The translations under genes and the position numbers were made by a program. DNA of 64,000 nt from UBA7236 sp964463165 (GTDB lineage: Bacteria > Bacteroidota > Bacteroidia > Chitinophagales > BACL12). The stretch covers positions 33,927 to 97,926 of the forward strand of contig CAYXBK010000018.1 in assembly GCA_964463165.1 (NCBI GenBank), in the 5' to 3' direction. The notes below the pieces were generated by a model. It saw only the letters and a list, made by a program, of their open reading frames with translations, made no database searches and had not been told where the DNA came from. Below, piece by piece: positions 20,412-28,478 of the stretch (positions are counted from its first letter, which is position 1; every line of letters begins with the position of its first letter).

Positions 20412-21044
20412 ATGAATTACCGCATACTCACTGTAGAAGGAAATATTGGTTCAGGTAAAACATCATTTGCCAGGAAACTTGCGGAAGAATACAAGGCAAA
20501 ACTGATCCTTGAAACATTTGCAGATAATCCGTTCTTACAGAAATTCTTTGTAAAACAGCAGGATTATGCACTTGGTATGGAAATGTTTTTCATGGCCGAA
20601 CGGTATGAACAATTAAAAGAAGAGCTCGGCAACTGGGAATTATTTAAAGATAAAGTGGTGATAGATTATTTATTCACAAAATCACTTTTATATGCAAGGG
20701 CGAATCTCGACGATACGGAATATGCGCTGTATCAAAAGATATTTAACATCCTGAATCCGAAATTACCACAAGCCGACCTGATCATTTATTTACATAGTTC
20801 GCTCGACAGGCTGGTGGCAAATATTCAAAAGCGTGGAAGGGAATTTGAACAAACCGTAAAAAAAGAATACCTGAAAAAAATCGAGGATATTTATTTTGAA
20901 TATTTCAGGCAACACGAAAATGAAAGGATCGTGGTAATTGATGTGACCGAAGCAGATTTTGTGAACAGGGAAACAGATTACAGAAAACTGATTGAAATAA
21001 TCGAAACCGATCTGCCGAAGGGCCTCAACCGGTTCAAAATTTAG
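20412..21044 (+). CDS. Deoxynucleoside kinase (dAdo/dGuo/dCyd kinase family)
   Basis: 210 residues. The P-loop is GNIGSGKTS at residues 10-18, followed by the family's ETFADNPFLQKFF segment, a DRY-like substrate part (VVIDYLFTKSLLYAR) and the lid-region arginines in NIQKRGREFEQ. These enzymes phosphorylate salvaged deoxynucleosides in the cytoplasm; the exact base preference cannot be read from the sequence. The start is fixed by the very close promoter element. It stands alone between folK and a small secreted protein. Confidence 0.85.
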   Translation: MNYRILTVEGNIGSGKTSFARKLAEEYKAKLILETFADNPFLQKFFVKQQDYALGMEMFFMAERYEQLKEELGNWELFKDKVVIDYLFTKSLLYARANLDDTEYALYQKIFNILNPKLPQADLIIYLHSSLDRLVANIQKRGREFEQTVKKEYLKKIEDIYFEYFRQHENERIVVIDVTEADFVNRETDYRKLIEIIETDLPKGLNRFKI

Positions 21045-21148
21045 ATCAGTTCTTCCTTCAAAACAAAAATCATTGCCCAAATTGGTTCCGGTTGCAATTC
21101 AAATTGAACAGATTAATGAGGATTTTATACTTTTACAAAAAACAGAAT

Positions 21149-21571
21149 ATGAAGAAAATATTGATCGCGATTATGCTCATCAGCGGTGTTTCCACCTTCG
21201 GATTTAAAAACGCTGAAACAACGGCATCTGAGAAACAGGTGAAACTCACTGTGAATCTTTCCTTTGCAAATATTGTGGAAGGATACGACCATCTTACCAA
21301 AACGGAAATTTATATTGACGGCACATTATGCGGAACATCTACAATCAGAAATGAAAGTGTTCCGAATACAGTCATCTGCACAACATCAAAAGGCACACAT
21401 ACTGTTAAAGTATTGAATTATGCTTATGTGGATGATGTCTGGGAAGAACATACTATTGAAAATCAATACAGTATCGATTGCAAATATGAAGCATCCATGA
21501 ATCTGAAGAAAAAAAATAACAAACTGAATCTTATATTTGATATCGATAAAGGAACACAGAAGAAAAAGTAA
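21149..21571 (+). CDS. Small secreted beta-rich protein, unknown function
   Basis: 140 residues from the ATG at 21149, preferred over an earlier in-frame ATG because a signal peptide (MKKILIAIMLISG) begins there. The mature part is beta-rich with one likely disulfide-type Cys pair (LCGTST and VICTT) and another Cys near the C-terminus. The tail is very lysine-rich (LKKKNNK, GTQKKK). No family recognised. A strong intrinsic terminator follows 28 bases after the stop. Confidence 0.6.
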   Translation: MKKILIAIMLISGVSTFGFKNAETTASEKQVKLTVNLSFANIVEGYDHLTKTEIYIDGTLCGTSTIRNESVPNTVICTTSKGTHTVKVLNYAYVDDVWEEHTIENQYSIDCKYEASMNLKKKNNKLNLIFDIDKGTQKKK

Positions 21572-21598
21572 TTTCAATAACAAACCACACCACCAGTT

Positions 21599-21631
21599 AC
21601 CTCTCTGATATCCGTCAGGGAGGTTTTTTTT
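21599..21631 (+). terminator. Rho-independent terminator
   Basis: A 10-bp stem with one G-T pair, ACCTCTCTGA / TCAGGGAGGT, closed by a 6-base loop (TATCCG) and followed by eight T. It ends the transcript of the small secreted protein gene. Confidence 0.85.
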
Positions 21632-21679
21632 AACAAAATATTTGAAGCGAAACCCGTTATATTTACAGAAAGCATTGTG

Positions 21680-23404
21680 ATGCAGCGCAGTATTCCATTT
21701 ATTTTTATATTCATATTATTTCAAATCAGCAGCATGGGACAAATTACAGATTTATATAAAAAAAATCAATCGCCCACCTATGATCAGATCCTTGCCTATT
21801 TTTCACAACTTGATCAGGAAAGCGAATATGCAAAATTGATAAGCTGTGGCCCGACAGATATCGGCGAACCACTGCAATTATTTGTGATAGATGCCGATAA
21901 GGAATTTGATCCGGCATTGTCAAGAAAAAGAAATAAATCCGTTTTACTGATCGACAATGGAATACATCCCGGCGAACCCGACGGAATTGATGCATGCATT
22001 AAACTTGCAACAGAATTGCTGCATGCCGGCAATTTGCAGGAGCAATTAAAAAATGTAACGATTTGTATTATCCTGGTATATAATATTGATGGATGCCTGA
22101 ATAGAAATGCAACGACAAGGATTAATCAAAACGGGCCTGAAGAATATGGTTTCCGCGGGAATGCGCAGAATTATGATCTGAACCGCGATTTTATTAAGTG
22201 CGATGCTTTAAATGCAATGTCGTTCACAGAAATTTTCCGCAACTGGGATCCCGACCTGTTTGTTGATACGCATGTAAGCAATGGTGCGGATTACCAATAC
22301 GTGATGACTTTAATTGCAACGCAGCATTCTAAATTAACGCAACCACTTGATGATTATTTACAACAAAAACTATCACCTGTTTTATATGATGAAATGCAGG
22401 CTGCCGGTTTCCCAATGTGCCCGTATGTAAATGAACTGGATAAAATTCCAGATAACGGCATTGCCGGTTTCCTGGATCTGCCACGTTATTCTACCGGTTA
22501 TACAACTTTGTTTAATACAATCGGCTTTATGCCTGAAACGCATATGCTGAAAGAATATGCACAAAGAGTTGAATCAACTTATGCGCTTCTGAAGATTTTT
22601 ATCCGTTTCACAAATGCGCATGCTGCGGAAATTATGGAAGTGCGGGAAAAAGCGGTTGAAGCAACAAAAACACAAACCGTATTTCCGATCAACTGGCAAC
22701 TCGACGATTCAAAAAAAGGATCTTTTTTATTCAGGGGCTTTGAAGCAAAATATAAACCAAGTGAAGTGAGCGGACTCAGCAGATTGTATTATGACAGGAC
22801 AGCCCCATTTGAAAAAAATATTCCTTATTTCAATGATTATAAAGCAACTCAATTCATTACAGCACCAAAAACATATATTGTTCCCCAGGCATGGAGACGT
22901 GTGATTGAAAGAATGAAATTAAATCTTGTGGAAATGAAACAACTGGCACATGATTCAATTATGGAAGTGGAAGTATATTATTTAGAAAATTTTAAAACCT
23001 CCGCCAATGCATATGAAGGGCATTATTATCACAGCGGACTTGAAATAAGAACTGAAATACAAAAAATACAACTGCATAAAGGAGATTACCTGATACCCGT
23101 GAACCAGGCGGCAAACAGATATATTGTTGAAACATTGGAACCGCAGGCGCCGGATTCATTTTTTTCATGGGGATTTTTCGATGCGGTGTTGATGCAAAAA
23201 GAATGGTACAGCGATTATGTATTTGAAGACCTTGCTGCGGAGATATTGCATAACGATCCTGCATTGCGACAGGAACTTGAAACAAAAAAATCAACGGATA
23301 AAGATTTTGCAAATGATGCGGATGCACAGCTGGAATTTGTTTTAATGCATTCCGTGTATCACGAAAAATCGCATAACCGTTATCCGGTTTACAGATTGAA
23401 TTAA
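21680..23404 (+). CDS. Secreted M14 family zinc carboxypeptidase
   Basis: 574 residues from the ATG at 21680; a GTG one codon earlier is also possible. A signal peptide ends near SMGQ. The M14 zinc site is visible as HPGEPDG (the HxxE pair) and DTHVSNG (third zinc ligand). The substrate-binding region reads RNATTR with QNYDLNRDF, and the catalytic Glu fits GFMPETHML. The C-terminal 200 residues form an additional beta-rich domain. It probably trims peptides in the periplasm or outside the cell. dinB starts 1 base after its stop, but the two functions look unrelated. Confidence 0.85.
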   Translation: MQRSIPFIFIFILFQISSMGQITDLYKKNQSPTYDQILAYFSQLDQESEYAKLISCGPTDIGEPLQLFVIDADKEFDPALSRKRNKSVLLIDNGIHPGEPDGIDACIKLATELLHAGNLQEQLKNVTICIILVYNIDGCLNRNATTRINQNGPEEYGFRGNAQNYDLNRDFIKCDALNAMSFTEIFRNWDPDLFVDTHVSNGADYQYVMTLIATQHSKLTQPLDDYLQQKLSPVLYDEMQAAGFPMCPYVNELDKIPDNGIAGFLDLPRYSTGYTTLFNTIGFMPETHMLKEYAQRVESTYALLKIFIRFTNAHAAEIMEVREKAVEATKTQTVFPINWQLDDSKKGSFLFRGFEAKYKPSEVSGLSRLYYDRTAPFEKNIPYFNDYKATQFITAPKTYIVPQAWRRVIERMKLNLVEMKQLAHDSIMEVEVYYLENFKTSANAYEGHYYHSGLEIRTEIQKIQLHKGDYLIPVNQAANRYIVETLEPQAPDSFFSWGFFDAVLMQKEWYSDYVFEDLAAEILHNDPALRQELETKKSTDKDFANDADAQLEFVLMHSVYHEKSHNRYPVYRLN

Positions 23405-23405
23405 T

Positions 23406-24605
23406 ATGGCGGAAGGACTGCAGCGCACAATTTTACATATGGACCTCGATTCTTTTTTCGTTTCTGTTGAGGTATTAAAAAATCCATTGCTGAAAGGAAA
23501 ACCCGTAATCGTTGGCGGAACTGCTGAACGCGGCATCGTTGCATCCTGCAGTTATGAAGCAAGAAAATTCGGAATACATTCTGCCATGTCGACGATGACG
23601 GCAAAAAAATTATGCCCGCATGCAATTTTCTTACACGGGAGTTATCAGGATTATTCAGATTATTCGGAAAAAGTAACTGATATCATTTCCGAGCGTGTAC
23701 CTGTAATGGAAAAATCATCCATCGATGAATTTTATATTGACCTTACCGGCATGGATACTTTTTTCGGGAGCTTCAAGCTTGCAAAGGAAATACGGGAAAT
23801 CATCAAAACGGAAATTGGCCTGCCCATTTCATTTGGTTTAGCTTCAAATAAAACCGTTGCCAAAATTGCAACCGGTGAAGCAAAACCTGATGGATTTTTG
23901 AAAATTGATTACGGAAAAGAAAAAGAATTTCTCGCCAAATTACATGTCACCAAAATTCCTGGTGTGGGAGATAAAACGTTTCCTAAATTAAAAGAGATGG
24001 GAATTGAAATGGTGAAAGAACTGCAGGAAACCGATATCATACTGATGGAAGAAAAATTCGGTGAATACGGTATTTTATTATGGAACAGGGCAAACGGAAT
24101 TGATAACAATCCGGTAATACCCTATTCGGACAGAAAATCAATTTCTTCTGAAAATACTTTTGAAAACGATGTGACGGACAAAGAATATCTCGAAACATTT
24201 ATCATTTCACTTGTTGAACAACTTGCATTTAAATTGCGCAAGGAAAATTTCATCACATCCTGTATTGCGATCAAAATCCGTTATTCAAATTTTGAAACAC
24301 ATACGCAGCAAATGGCCATCACCTATACATCCTCCGACAATATCATTATTCCAAAAATAAAAGAGCTGTATAATAAATTACATACATCCGGAAGGCCAGT
24401 GCGATTGATCGGTGTACGCTTAAGTAATTTACGGCACGGCGATCAGCAAATTGATTTGTTTGACGATACTGCAGAGAATTTAAGTCTTTATAAAGCTCTT
24501 GACAAGATCAATAAAAAATTCGGAAACAAAACCGTGCACCGGGCAAAAACAATTGATGTCGGCCAAAGAAGTTTTAATCCGTTTAACGGGAGAAGAATTG
24601 ATTGA
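23406..24605 (+). CDS. dinB: DNA polymerase IV (Y family)
   Basis: 399 residues. Catalytic acids appear in HMDLDSFFVSVE and SSIDEFYIDLTG, followed by the helix-hairpin-helix KIPGVGDKT. Near residue 345 QQIDLFDD looks like a sliding-clamp-binding motif. It carries out translesion synthesis. It begins one base after the peptidase stop and is the last core gene before the repeat/transposon region. Confidence 0.92.
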   Translation: MAEGLQRTILHMDLDSFFVSVEVLKNPLLKGKPVIVGGTAERGIVASCSYEARKFGIHSAMSTMTAKKLCPHAIFLHGSYQDYSDYSEKVTDIISERVPVMEKSSIDEFYIDLTGMDTFFGSFKLAKEIREIIKTEIGLPISFGLASNKTVAKIATGEAKPDGFLKIDYGKEKEFLAKLHVTKIPGVGDKTFPKLKEMGIEMVKELQETDIILMEEKFGEYGILLWNRANGIDNNPVIPYSDRKSISSENTFENDVTDKEYLETFIISLVEQLAFKLRKENFITSCIAIKIRYSNFETHTQQMAITYTSSDNIIIPKIKELYNKLHTSGRPVRLIGVRLSNLRHGDQQIDLFDDTAENLSLYKALDKINKKFGNKTVHRAKTIDVGQRSFNPFNGRRID

Positions 24606-24681
24606 ATTTTTTTAGCTTTTTATCCATTGTATTTGCATCCATCATTTTCCGCAAACGTTGAAAATAGATCAACCGTACCAA

Positions 24682-24864
24682 AATTCCATTCATTATTAAA
24701 ATTTTCAACGAAGGCATTCCCCTCTTGAGAGGGGTTAGGGGTGTGTCACGACAAAATGATTTCATAATGAATAATTAATTCATCAGCGAAAGCAGAACAA
24801 AGCCTGAACGAAAAATAATTCCATTCATTATTAAAATTTTCAACGAAGGCATTCCCCTCTTGAG
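24682..24864. repeat. 135-bp tandem palindromic repeat array, left part (about 1.4 units)
   Basis: Units have an exact 135-bp spacing (AATTCC at 24682 and 24817). Each contains the palindrome CCCCTCT-TG-AGAGGGG, then TTAGGGGTGTGTCACGAC, and a second small palindrome ATGAAT-AATTA-ATTCAT. The second unit is broken off after CTCTTGAG, where the transposon begins, and resumes at 27416. Removing the transposon and one 8-bp duplication restores a continuous unit. Confidence 0.9.
24857..24864. repeat. 8-bp target-site duplication, left copy
   Basis: CTCTTGAG, identical to 27416-27423 on the far side of the IS1595-family element. Eight base pairs is the known duplication size for the IS1595 family. 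Confidence 0.75.
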
Positions 24865-24926
24865 GGCAACCACATACGACATGGGCGTAGGGAACATCGT
24901 TAGATGTTTCAAATTTATAAAGGGCA

Positions 24927-25358
24927 TTATAAAACGCATCTTTCGTAAAAGAACTCGAAAACATTCCAAAGCAAAAGAAGCGCAGCCGAAACACCCGCAA
25001 ACCATGTCGCTCGATTCAATGAGCGAGTTATACGGAAAGTTCTACGCACACCCAATTCTTCGGATAACCTATTGGAATCAGAAACCGCCGCCGCCTTTTC
25101 ATAACCGCCATTATCAATTAAAAGACGACCATTCAAAGTAATAAAATAACCAGATGGAATCCCTGTTTTGTCCTCTCTTACATTCCCGTCTAAAATGAGT
25201 TTCTCAACTATTAATATAACCTGCCTTATTCCTGTAGTGTATGGGAAGTTTTTATAAATCTCCTCTATGCTATCCCATTCATTCACCTTGTCATGGTTTA
25301 ATATTGTAAGGACGGAATCAAGTTGTTTATTAATATCAGTAGGAAGTTCGGGTTTCAT
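24927..25358 (-). CDS. Passenger: small protein with winged-helix-like domain and C-terminal membrane helix
   Basis: 143 residues. The N-terminal 85 residues look like a winged helix: helices around SIEEIYKNF and VILIVEKLILDG, then a wing-like strand pair ending GYFITLNGRLLIDNGGY. After a charged linker, one hydrophobic helix (TWFAGVSAALLLLWNVFEFF) ends the protein. Proteins ending in this NGGY-then-membrane-helix layout are common unannotated proteins in Bacteroidota. It is divergent from the 34-residue protein, with only 34 bases between the start codons, and lies inside the transposon. Function unknown. Confidence 0.6.
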   Translation of the reverse strand: MKPELPTDINKQLDSVLTILNHDKVNEWDSIEEIYKNFPYTTGIRQVILIVEKLILDGNVREDKTGIPSGYFITLNGRLLIDNGGYEKAAAVSDSNRLSEELGVRRTFRITRSLNRATWFAGVSAALLLLWNVFEFFYERCVL

Positions 25359-25392
25359 GTTTCAAACCTACAAAAATCCGTATCTTTATACA

Positions 25393-25497
25393 ATGCCCAA
25401 AAAGACGAAGAAAGCTAAAAAACCAGAGATAAAACTCCCCCCAGCAATGGATGAACTTGCAAAAAAACTTCTTGCAACTAAGAAGGATAAAAAGTAG
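25393..25497 (+). CDS. Passenger: 34-residue lysine-rich protein
   Basis: A tiny protein, MPKKTKKAKKPEIKLPP followed by AMDELAKKLLATKKDKK, about 40% lysine. The ATG at 25393 follows a promoter-like TATCTTTA by 4 bases, which fits the local pattern of near-leaderless starts. It ends 9 bases before the HEPN-motif gene and so is probably its operon partner. The strong charge suggests binding to nucleic acid or to an acidic partner; that is inference. Confidence 0.55.
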   Translation: MPKKTKKAKKPEIKLPPAMDELAKKLLATKKDKK

Positions 25498-25506
25498 CTT
25501 TGTTAT

Positions 25507-26052
25507 ATGGCTGAATTTGATTTTGACAGAAGTATGTCTCAAGTCCATGATGAAATAATTGCAGTTGTCGCACAACATAGAGGGTATATAATTGAATTAA
25601 TGACCCAATTAGAAGAAAGTATGGATTTAATTATACTTTTTATTTACTGTCAGCATAACAGTCAAAAAAGAAAAGAATTTAAACATGTTTTTTTAGCATC
25701 ACAATCTTTCGGGCTGCAATTAAAGGTTGCGGCTATTAATTTTATTTTAGAAAACTATTTTGAACCTATATTAAGTAAAAATCCTAAGTTCAAAGAGATA
25801 TTAAATGAGATGGTAACTAAGCGGAATCATTACGCACATAGGAAATTTGAGATATTTGAACAAAAATTAAATACGTTAGATCAAGATGGTTTAAGCGGGA
25901 TTTATCTGAGTTATGAAAAAACAAAGGACGGCAAGCCCAAAACAGAGCCGATTAAAATTGATAGAGAATCAGTTTCTATGGATGCCAATAAAATAGTCTA
26001 TTTATTAACCGTGCTTGATTTAGTTATAAAAGACTGTGATAAAAAAATATAG
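25507..26052 (+). CDS. Passenger: HEPN-motif protein (candidate RNase)
   Basis: 181 residues, mostly helical. It contains KRNHYAHRKF, which fits the HEPN ribonuclease signature R-polar-x3-H (R-N-H-Y-A-H), placed in the second half of the helical bundle as in HEPN toxins and apoptosis-like nucleases. The N-terminal helix has HRGYIIELMTQLEESMDLII. It lies 9 bases after the lysine-rich microprotein inside the transposon. It could be a toxin, an abortive-infection nuclease, or an inactive HEPN relative. The family call rests on the motif and predicted helices only. Confidence 0.55.
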   Translation: MAEFDFDRSMSQVHDEIIAVVAQHRGYIIELMTQLEESMDLIILFIYCQHNSQKRKEFKHVFLASQSFGLQLKVAAINFILENYFEPILSKNPKFKEILNEMVTKRNHYAHRKFEIFEQKLNTLDQDGLSGIYLSYEKTKDGKPKTEPIKIDRESVSMDANKIVYLLTVLDLVIKDCDKKI

Positions 26053-26095
26053 GGCTTTCAGGTATTTCTCCATTCAGCCCTATAAATACAACATC

Positions 26096-26117
26096 AATCC
26101 AAGCCGGTCTTTGGATT
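26096..26117 (-). terminator. Hairpin at the end of the transposase gene
   Basis: AATCCAA (26096-26102) and TTGGATT (26111-26117) form a 7-bp stem with an 8-base loop that overlaps the transposase stop codon. There is no T-run, so it may be a weak terminator or a translational block against read-in between convergent genes. Confidence 0.35.
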
Positions 26118-27045
26118 AAATTTCTTTCCCTCTGTTTATTAATTGGTTATAAGTTAATCTGTGTCCTACTACTTTCTTCACAGTTAAATCAAATCTCTCT
26201 GCATCTGTCAACTTCCTTGTGTTGTATCTGTGTGCAAACTCATTGCAGTAGCTTTCTAAGTGCTTCACGCTTACTTGGTGGTAAATTCCATAAATGCCCC
26301 TTTTTAATTGGCTGAAATAACCCTCAACTGTATTTGTATGAAAATTGCCCCTCACATACTCGTCTTTCTCATGGTTTAGCGTTTCATGTTTAAAATGCCT
26401 GTCAAGTCCTTTATAACCTCCGAATGTATCAGTTATTAATACACTGCCTTTCTTCACGTTTGTCATTATAATCGGCTGTAAAGTCTTACCATGTGCCTTA
26501 GCAATTACATAGTTCTGAACTTCACCTGTTTCTCTGTTCACCATTGCAAATACAGGTTGTTTATTTACATAGCCTGTACCCTTCTTATTCAGTTCATCTC
26601 TTTCCTTTTTATGCTTGTTTGAGTGCTTGCCACCGATATATGTTTCATCCGCTTCAACCGTACCAGATAGTAATGAACCCGTTTTACTTACCTCTCTTAT
26701 CCTGTGCAATAAAAACCATGCAGTTTTTTGAGTAATGCCTAAGTCCTTCGCCATCTGTATCGAACTTACTCCCTTTTTATGTGCTGTATGCAGATACATT
26801 GCCGCTATCCATATACGCAAAGGTATTTTTGTGCCTTCTAACACCGTCCCAGAGATTACAGTAAACTTATAAGCACATGCCTTATCTGAACACCGATAAC
26901 CTCTGTTTGTGCGCCAAACCTTAGAACAACTACAACGTGGACACACAACAGTTGAACCCCATCTCATACGCTCAAAATAAGCCTTACATACTTCAACCTC
27001 TTTGAAATAATCTAAGACCTCATACAGATTTGAATACTTGCTCAT
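26116..27045 (-). CDS. IS1595-family (ISXO2-like) transposase
   Basis: 309 residues. An N-terminal zinc ribbon is visible (CPRCSCSKVW, then YRCSDKACAYKF), followed by the helix-turn-helix-like MAKDLGITQKTAWFLLHRIR. The DDE-type core has EADETYIGG, LITDTFGGYKGL and NTVEGYFSQLKRGIYG, then the family tail HQVSVKHLESYCNEFAHRYN. Length is normal and no frameshift is seen, so the element could still be active. It is convergent with the HEPN-motif gene and divergent from the 68-residue protein. Confidence 0.92.
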   Translation of the reverse strand: MSKYSNLYEVLDYFKEVEVCKAYFERMRWGSTVVCPRCSCSKVWRTNRGYRCSDKACAYKFTVISGTVLEGTKIPLRIWIAAMYLHTAHKKGVSSIQMAKDLGITQKTAWFLLHRIREVSKTGSLLSGTVEADETYIGGKHSNKHKKERDELNKKGTGYVNKQPVFAMVNRETGEVQNYVIAKAHGKTLQPIIMTNVKKGSVLITDTFGGYKGLDRHFKHETLNHEKDEYVRGNFHTNTVEGYFSQLKRGIYGIYHQVSVKHLESYCNEFAHRYNTRKLTDAERFDLTVKKVVGHRLTYNQLINRGKEI

Positions 27046-27074
27046 AGTTGGTAGATTTGGATAAACTTTTATTT

Positions 27075-27281
27075 ATGGATGACAACACACTCAAAAACGA
27101 GATTAATATGAGAGCTTTTCTCATTAAAAAGTATTGGCTTGAGATTGCTATGCTTATTATAACTTGCCTTTTCATTATTACAATAAGATGGTTTGGATTT
27201 ATTGACAACTGTGTTACTGGAACACTCGCAGGGGCGATTCTTGGGTATTTTGCTTCCAACATTCGTAAACTCCACAGTTGA
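27075..27281 (+). CDS. Passenger: 68-residue membrane protein
   Basis: Starts MDDNTLKNEINMRAF and has two hydrophobic helices (LEIAMLIITCLFIITIRWF and CVTGTLAGAILGYFAS) with a basic C-terminus. The ATG at 27075 follows an AAACTTTTATTT stretch by a few bases. It is the last passenger gene before the right end of the transposon. Overlapping minus-strand frames are longer but have poorer composition. No family recognised. Confidence 0.45.
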   Translation: MDDNTLKNEINMRAFLIKKYWLEIAMLIITCLFIITIRWFGFIDNCVTGTLAGAILGYFASNIRKLHS

Positions 27282-27415
27282 AGTGGTGCGAATTACGATA
27301 GTTATTAAAAGCACAAAACCCCCAAATAAAATAAATCCAAATAAAAGAGTAGATGCATCCATTTACCTACATAAAAGAGGATTTTATTTTTACGCCCATC
27401 TCTTATATATACACC

Positions 27416-27423
27416 CTCTTGAG
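27416..27423. repeat. 8-bp target-site duplication, right copy
   Basis: CTCTTGAG, matching 24857-24864 on the other side of the IS1595-family element. Confidence 0.75.
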
Positions 27424-27989
27424 AGGGGTTAGGGGTGTGTCACGACAAAATGCTTTCATAATGAATAATTAATTCATCAGCAAAAGCAGAACAAAGCCTG
27501 AACGAAAAACAATTCCATTCATTATTAAAATTTTCAACGAAGGCATTCCCCTCTTGAGAGGGGTTAGGGGTGTGTCACGACAAAATGATTTCATAATGAA
27601 TAATTAATTCATCAGCGAAAGCAGAACAAAGCCTGAACGAAAAATAATTCCATTCATTATTAAAATTTTCAACGAAGGCTTTCCCCTCTTGAGAGGGGTT
27701 AGGGGTGTGTCACGACAAAATGCCTTCATAATGAATAATTAATTCATCAGCGATAGCAGAACAAAGCCTGAACGAAAAACAATTCCATTCATTATTAAAA
27801 TTTTCAACGAAGGCATTCCCCTCTTCAGAGGGGTTAGGGGTGTGTCACGACAAAATGCATTCATAATGAATAATTAATTCATCAGTGAAAGCAGAACAAA
27901 GTCTGAACGAAAAACTATTCCATTCATTATTAAAATTTTCAACGAAGGCATTCCCCTCTTGAGAGGGGTTAGGGGTGTGTCACGACAAA
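27416..27989. repeat. 135-bp tandem palindromic repeat array, right part (about 4.2 units)
   Basis: The block GAGAGGGGTTAGGGG recurs at 27421, 27556, 27691, 27826 (CAGAGGGG) and 27961, always 135 bp apart. Units differ at a few positions, such as the base or bases after CAAAATG (C, A, CC, CA), so they are diverging copies. Together with the left part it makes about 5.5 units. The last unit runs into the 3' end of the DUF559 gene and supplies its stop codon. There are no unique spacers, so it is not a CRISPR array. Confidence 0.92.
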
Positions 27990-28360
27990 CTCCCCCTTTC
28001 CAAAATCCATTCTTTTAAATTTTCAATTACATAGTCGATATTATTACAAATATCATCATTTGAGAATCTTAAAAATGATACCCCATAATTTTCAATTTCC
28101 TGTTGTCGGATTTGATCCCTCCTGCTAACTTCCTTCAATTCATGTACATCGCCATCAATCTCAATTGCGAGGTTCAATTCATGGCAGTAAAAATCAACTA
28201 TATAATTCAATAAGGGTTTTTGCCGGTGGAAATCAAACCCAAGTATTTGTTTATTTTTCAATCGCAACCATAAATAAATTTCAGCTTTTGTTGAATTATT
28301 TCTGAGTTGCCGTGCAAGGTGTTTCAGATGAGGTTGATAAGGAATAATTTTTCTCGGCAT
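27980..28360 (-). CDS. DUF559 (Vsr-like / PD-(D/E)XK-type) endonuclease-domain protein
   Basis: 126 residues, the usual length of the family. Motifs are LARQLRNNSTKAEIYLW at the start, GFDFHRQKPLLNYIVDFYC, then LAIEIDGDVHE and RQQEIENYGVSFLRF. The D...ExD pattern fits the restriction-endonuclease-like fold related to Vsr. Its stop codon lies inside the last 135-bp repeat, and upstream of its start is an inverted hairpin copy of the same sequence (28383-28437). It is therefore flanked by inverted copies of ACACACCCCTA-type ends. No methylase or other restriction gene is nearby. Confidence 0.85.
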   Translation of the reverse strand: MPRKIIPYQPHLKHLARQLRNNSTKAEIYLWLRLKNKQILGFDFHRQKPLLNYIVDFYCHELNLAIEIDGDVHELKEVSRRDQIRQQEIENYGVSFLRFSNDDICNNIDYVIENLKEWILERGSLS

Positions 28361-28382
28361 ATACTAATTTACTATTTACAAA

Positions 28383-28437
28383 ACACACCCCTAGCCCCTC
28401 TCGCTCGCCCGCAAAAAAGCCTGAGCGCAGAGGGGAA
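28383..28437. repeat. Inverted, hairpin-extended copy of the palindromic repeat core
   Basis: It reads ACACACCCCTAGCCCCTCT, then a longer hairpin whose arms are CCCCTCT (28395-28401) and AGAGGGG (28429-28435). Inside are complementary CGCTC and GAGCG and an A6 loop. Compared with the array it is in inverted orientation, so the DUF559 gene is bracketed by ACACACCCC-type and GGGGTGTGT-type ends. The standard TG spacer of the palindrome is replaced here by a 27-base hairpin. Confidence 0.75.
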
Positions 28438-28478
28438 ATCGTGCTAATAGTACTTTGCCGTGATTAAATTCATCTAAC

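Larger units (their letters stand above)
24865..27415. mobile_element. IS1595-family transposon with passenger genes, inserted in the repeat array
   Basis: The limits come from the 8-bp duplication CTCTTGAG and from imperfect terminal inverted repeats. The left end (24865-24889) and right end (27391-27415, read inward) both start with GG and share ATGGGCGTA at the same distance, matching at 17 of 25 positions without gaps. The transposase (26116-27045) is of IS1595/ISXO2 type. The 2,551-bp element also carries a membrane protein, a 34-residue basic protein, a HEPN-motif protein and a 68-residue membrane protein. IS1595 members with passenger genes are known. It interrupts the second unit of the 135-bp array. 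Confidence 0.75.

Noticed and set aside
24583..24765. 60-residue minus-strand frame between dinB and the array
   Set aside because: It overlaps the dinB 3' end and the repeat unit and starts inside the repeat. A fragment of an old gene cannot be excluded, but nothing supports expression.
26052..26086. Inverted pair AGGGCT...AGCCCT as one end of the insertion sequence
   Set aside because: No matching end was found on the other side of the transposase. The ends at 24865 and 27415 with an 8-bp duplication explain the element better.
27069..27362. 97-residue minus-strand frame with a hydrophobic N-terminus
   Set aside because: It lies opposite the 68-residue membrane protein, which has better composition and a promoter-like region. 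Beyond the first helix this frame looks random.
27421..27440. Intramolecular G-quadruplex in the repeat core
   Set aside because: Each unit has only two runs of four G on one strand within this stretch, too few for a four-run quadruplex inside one unit.
27416..27989. CRISPR array
   Set aside because: The repeats are full 135-bp tandem units with no unique spacers and no cas genes nearby.
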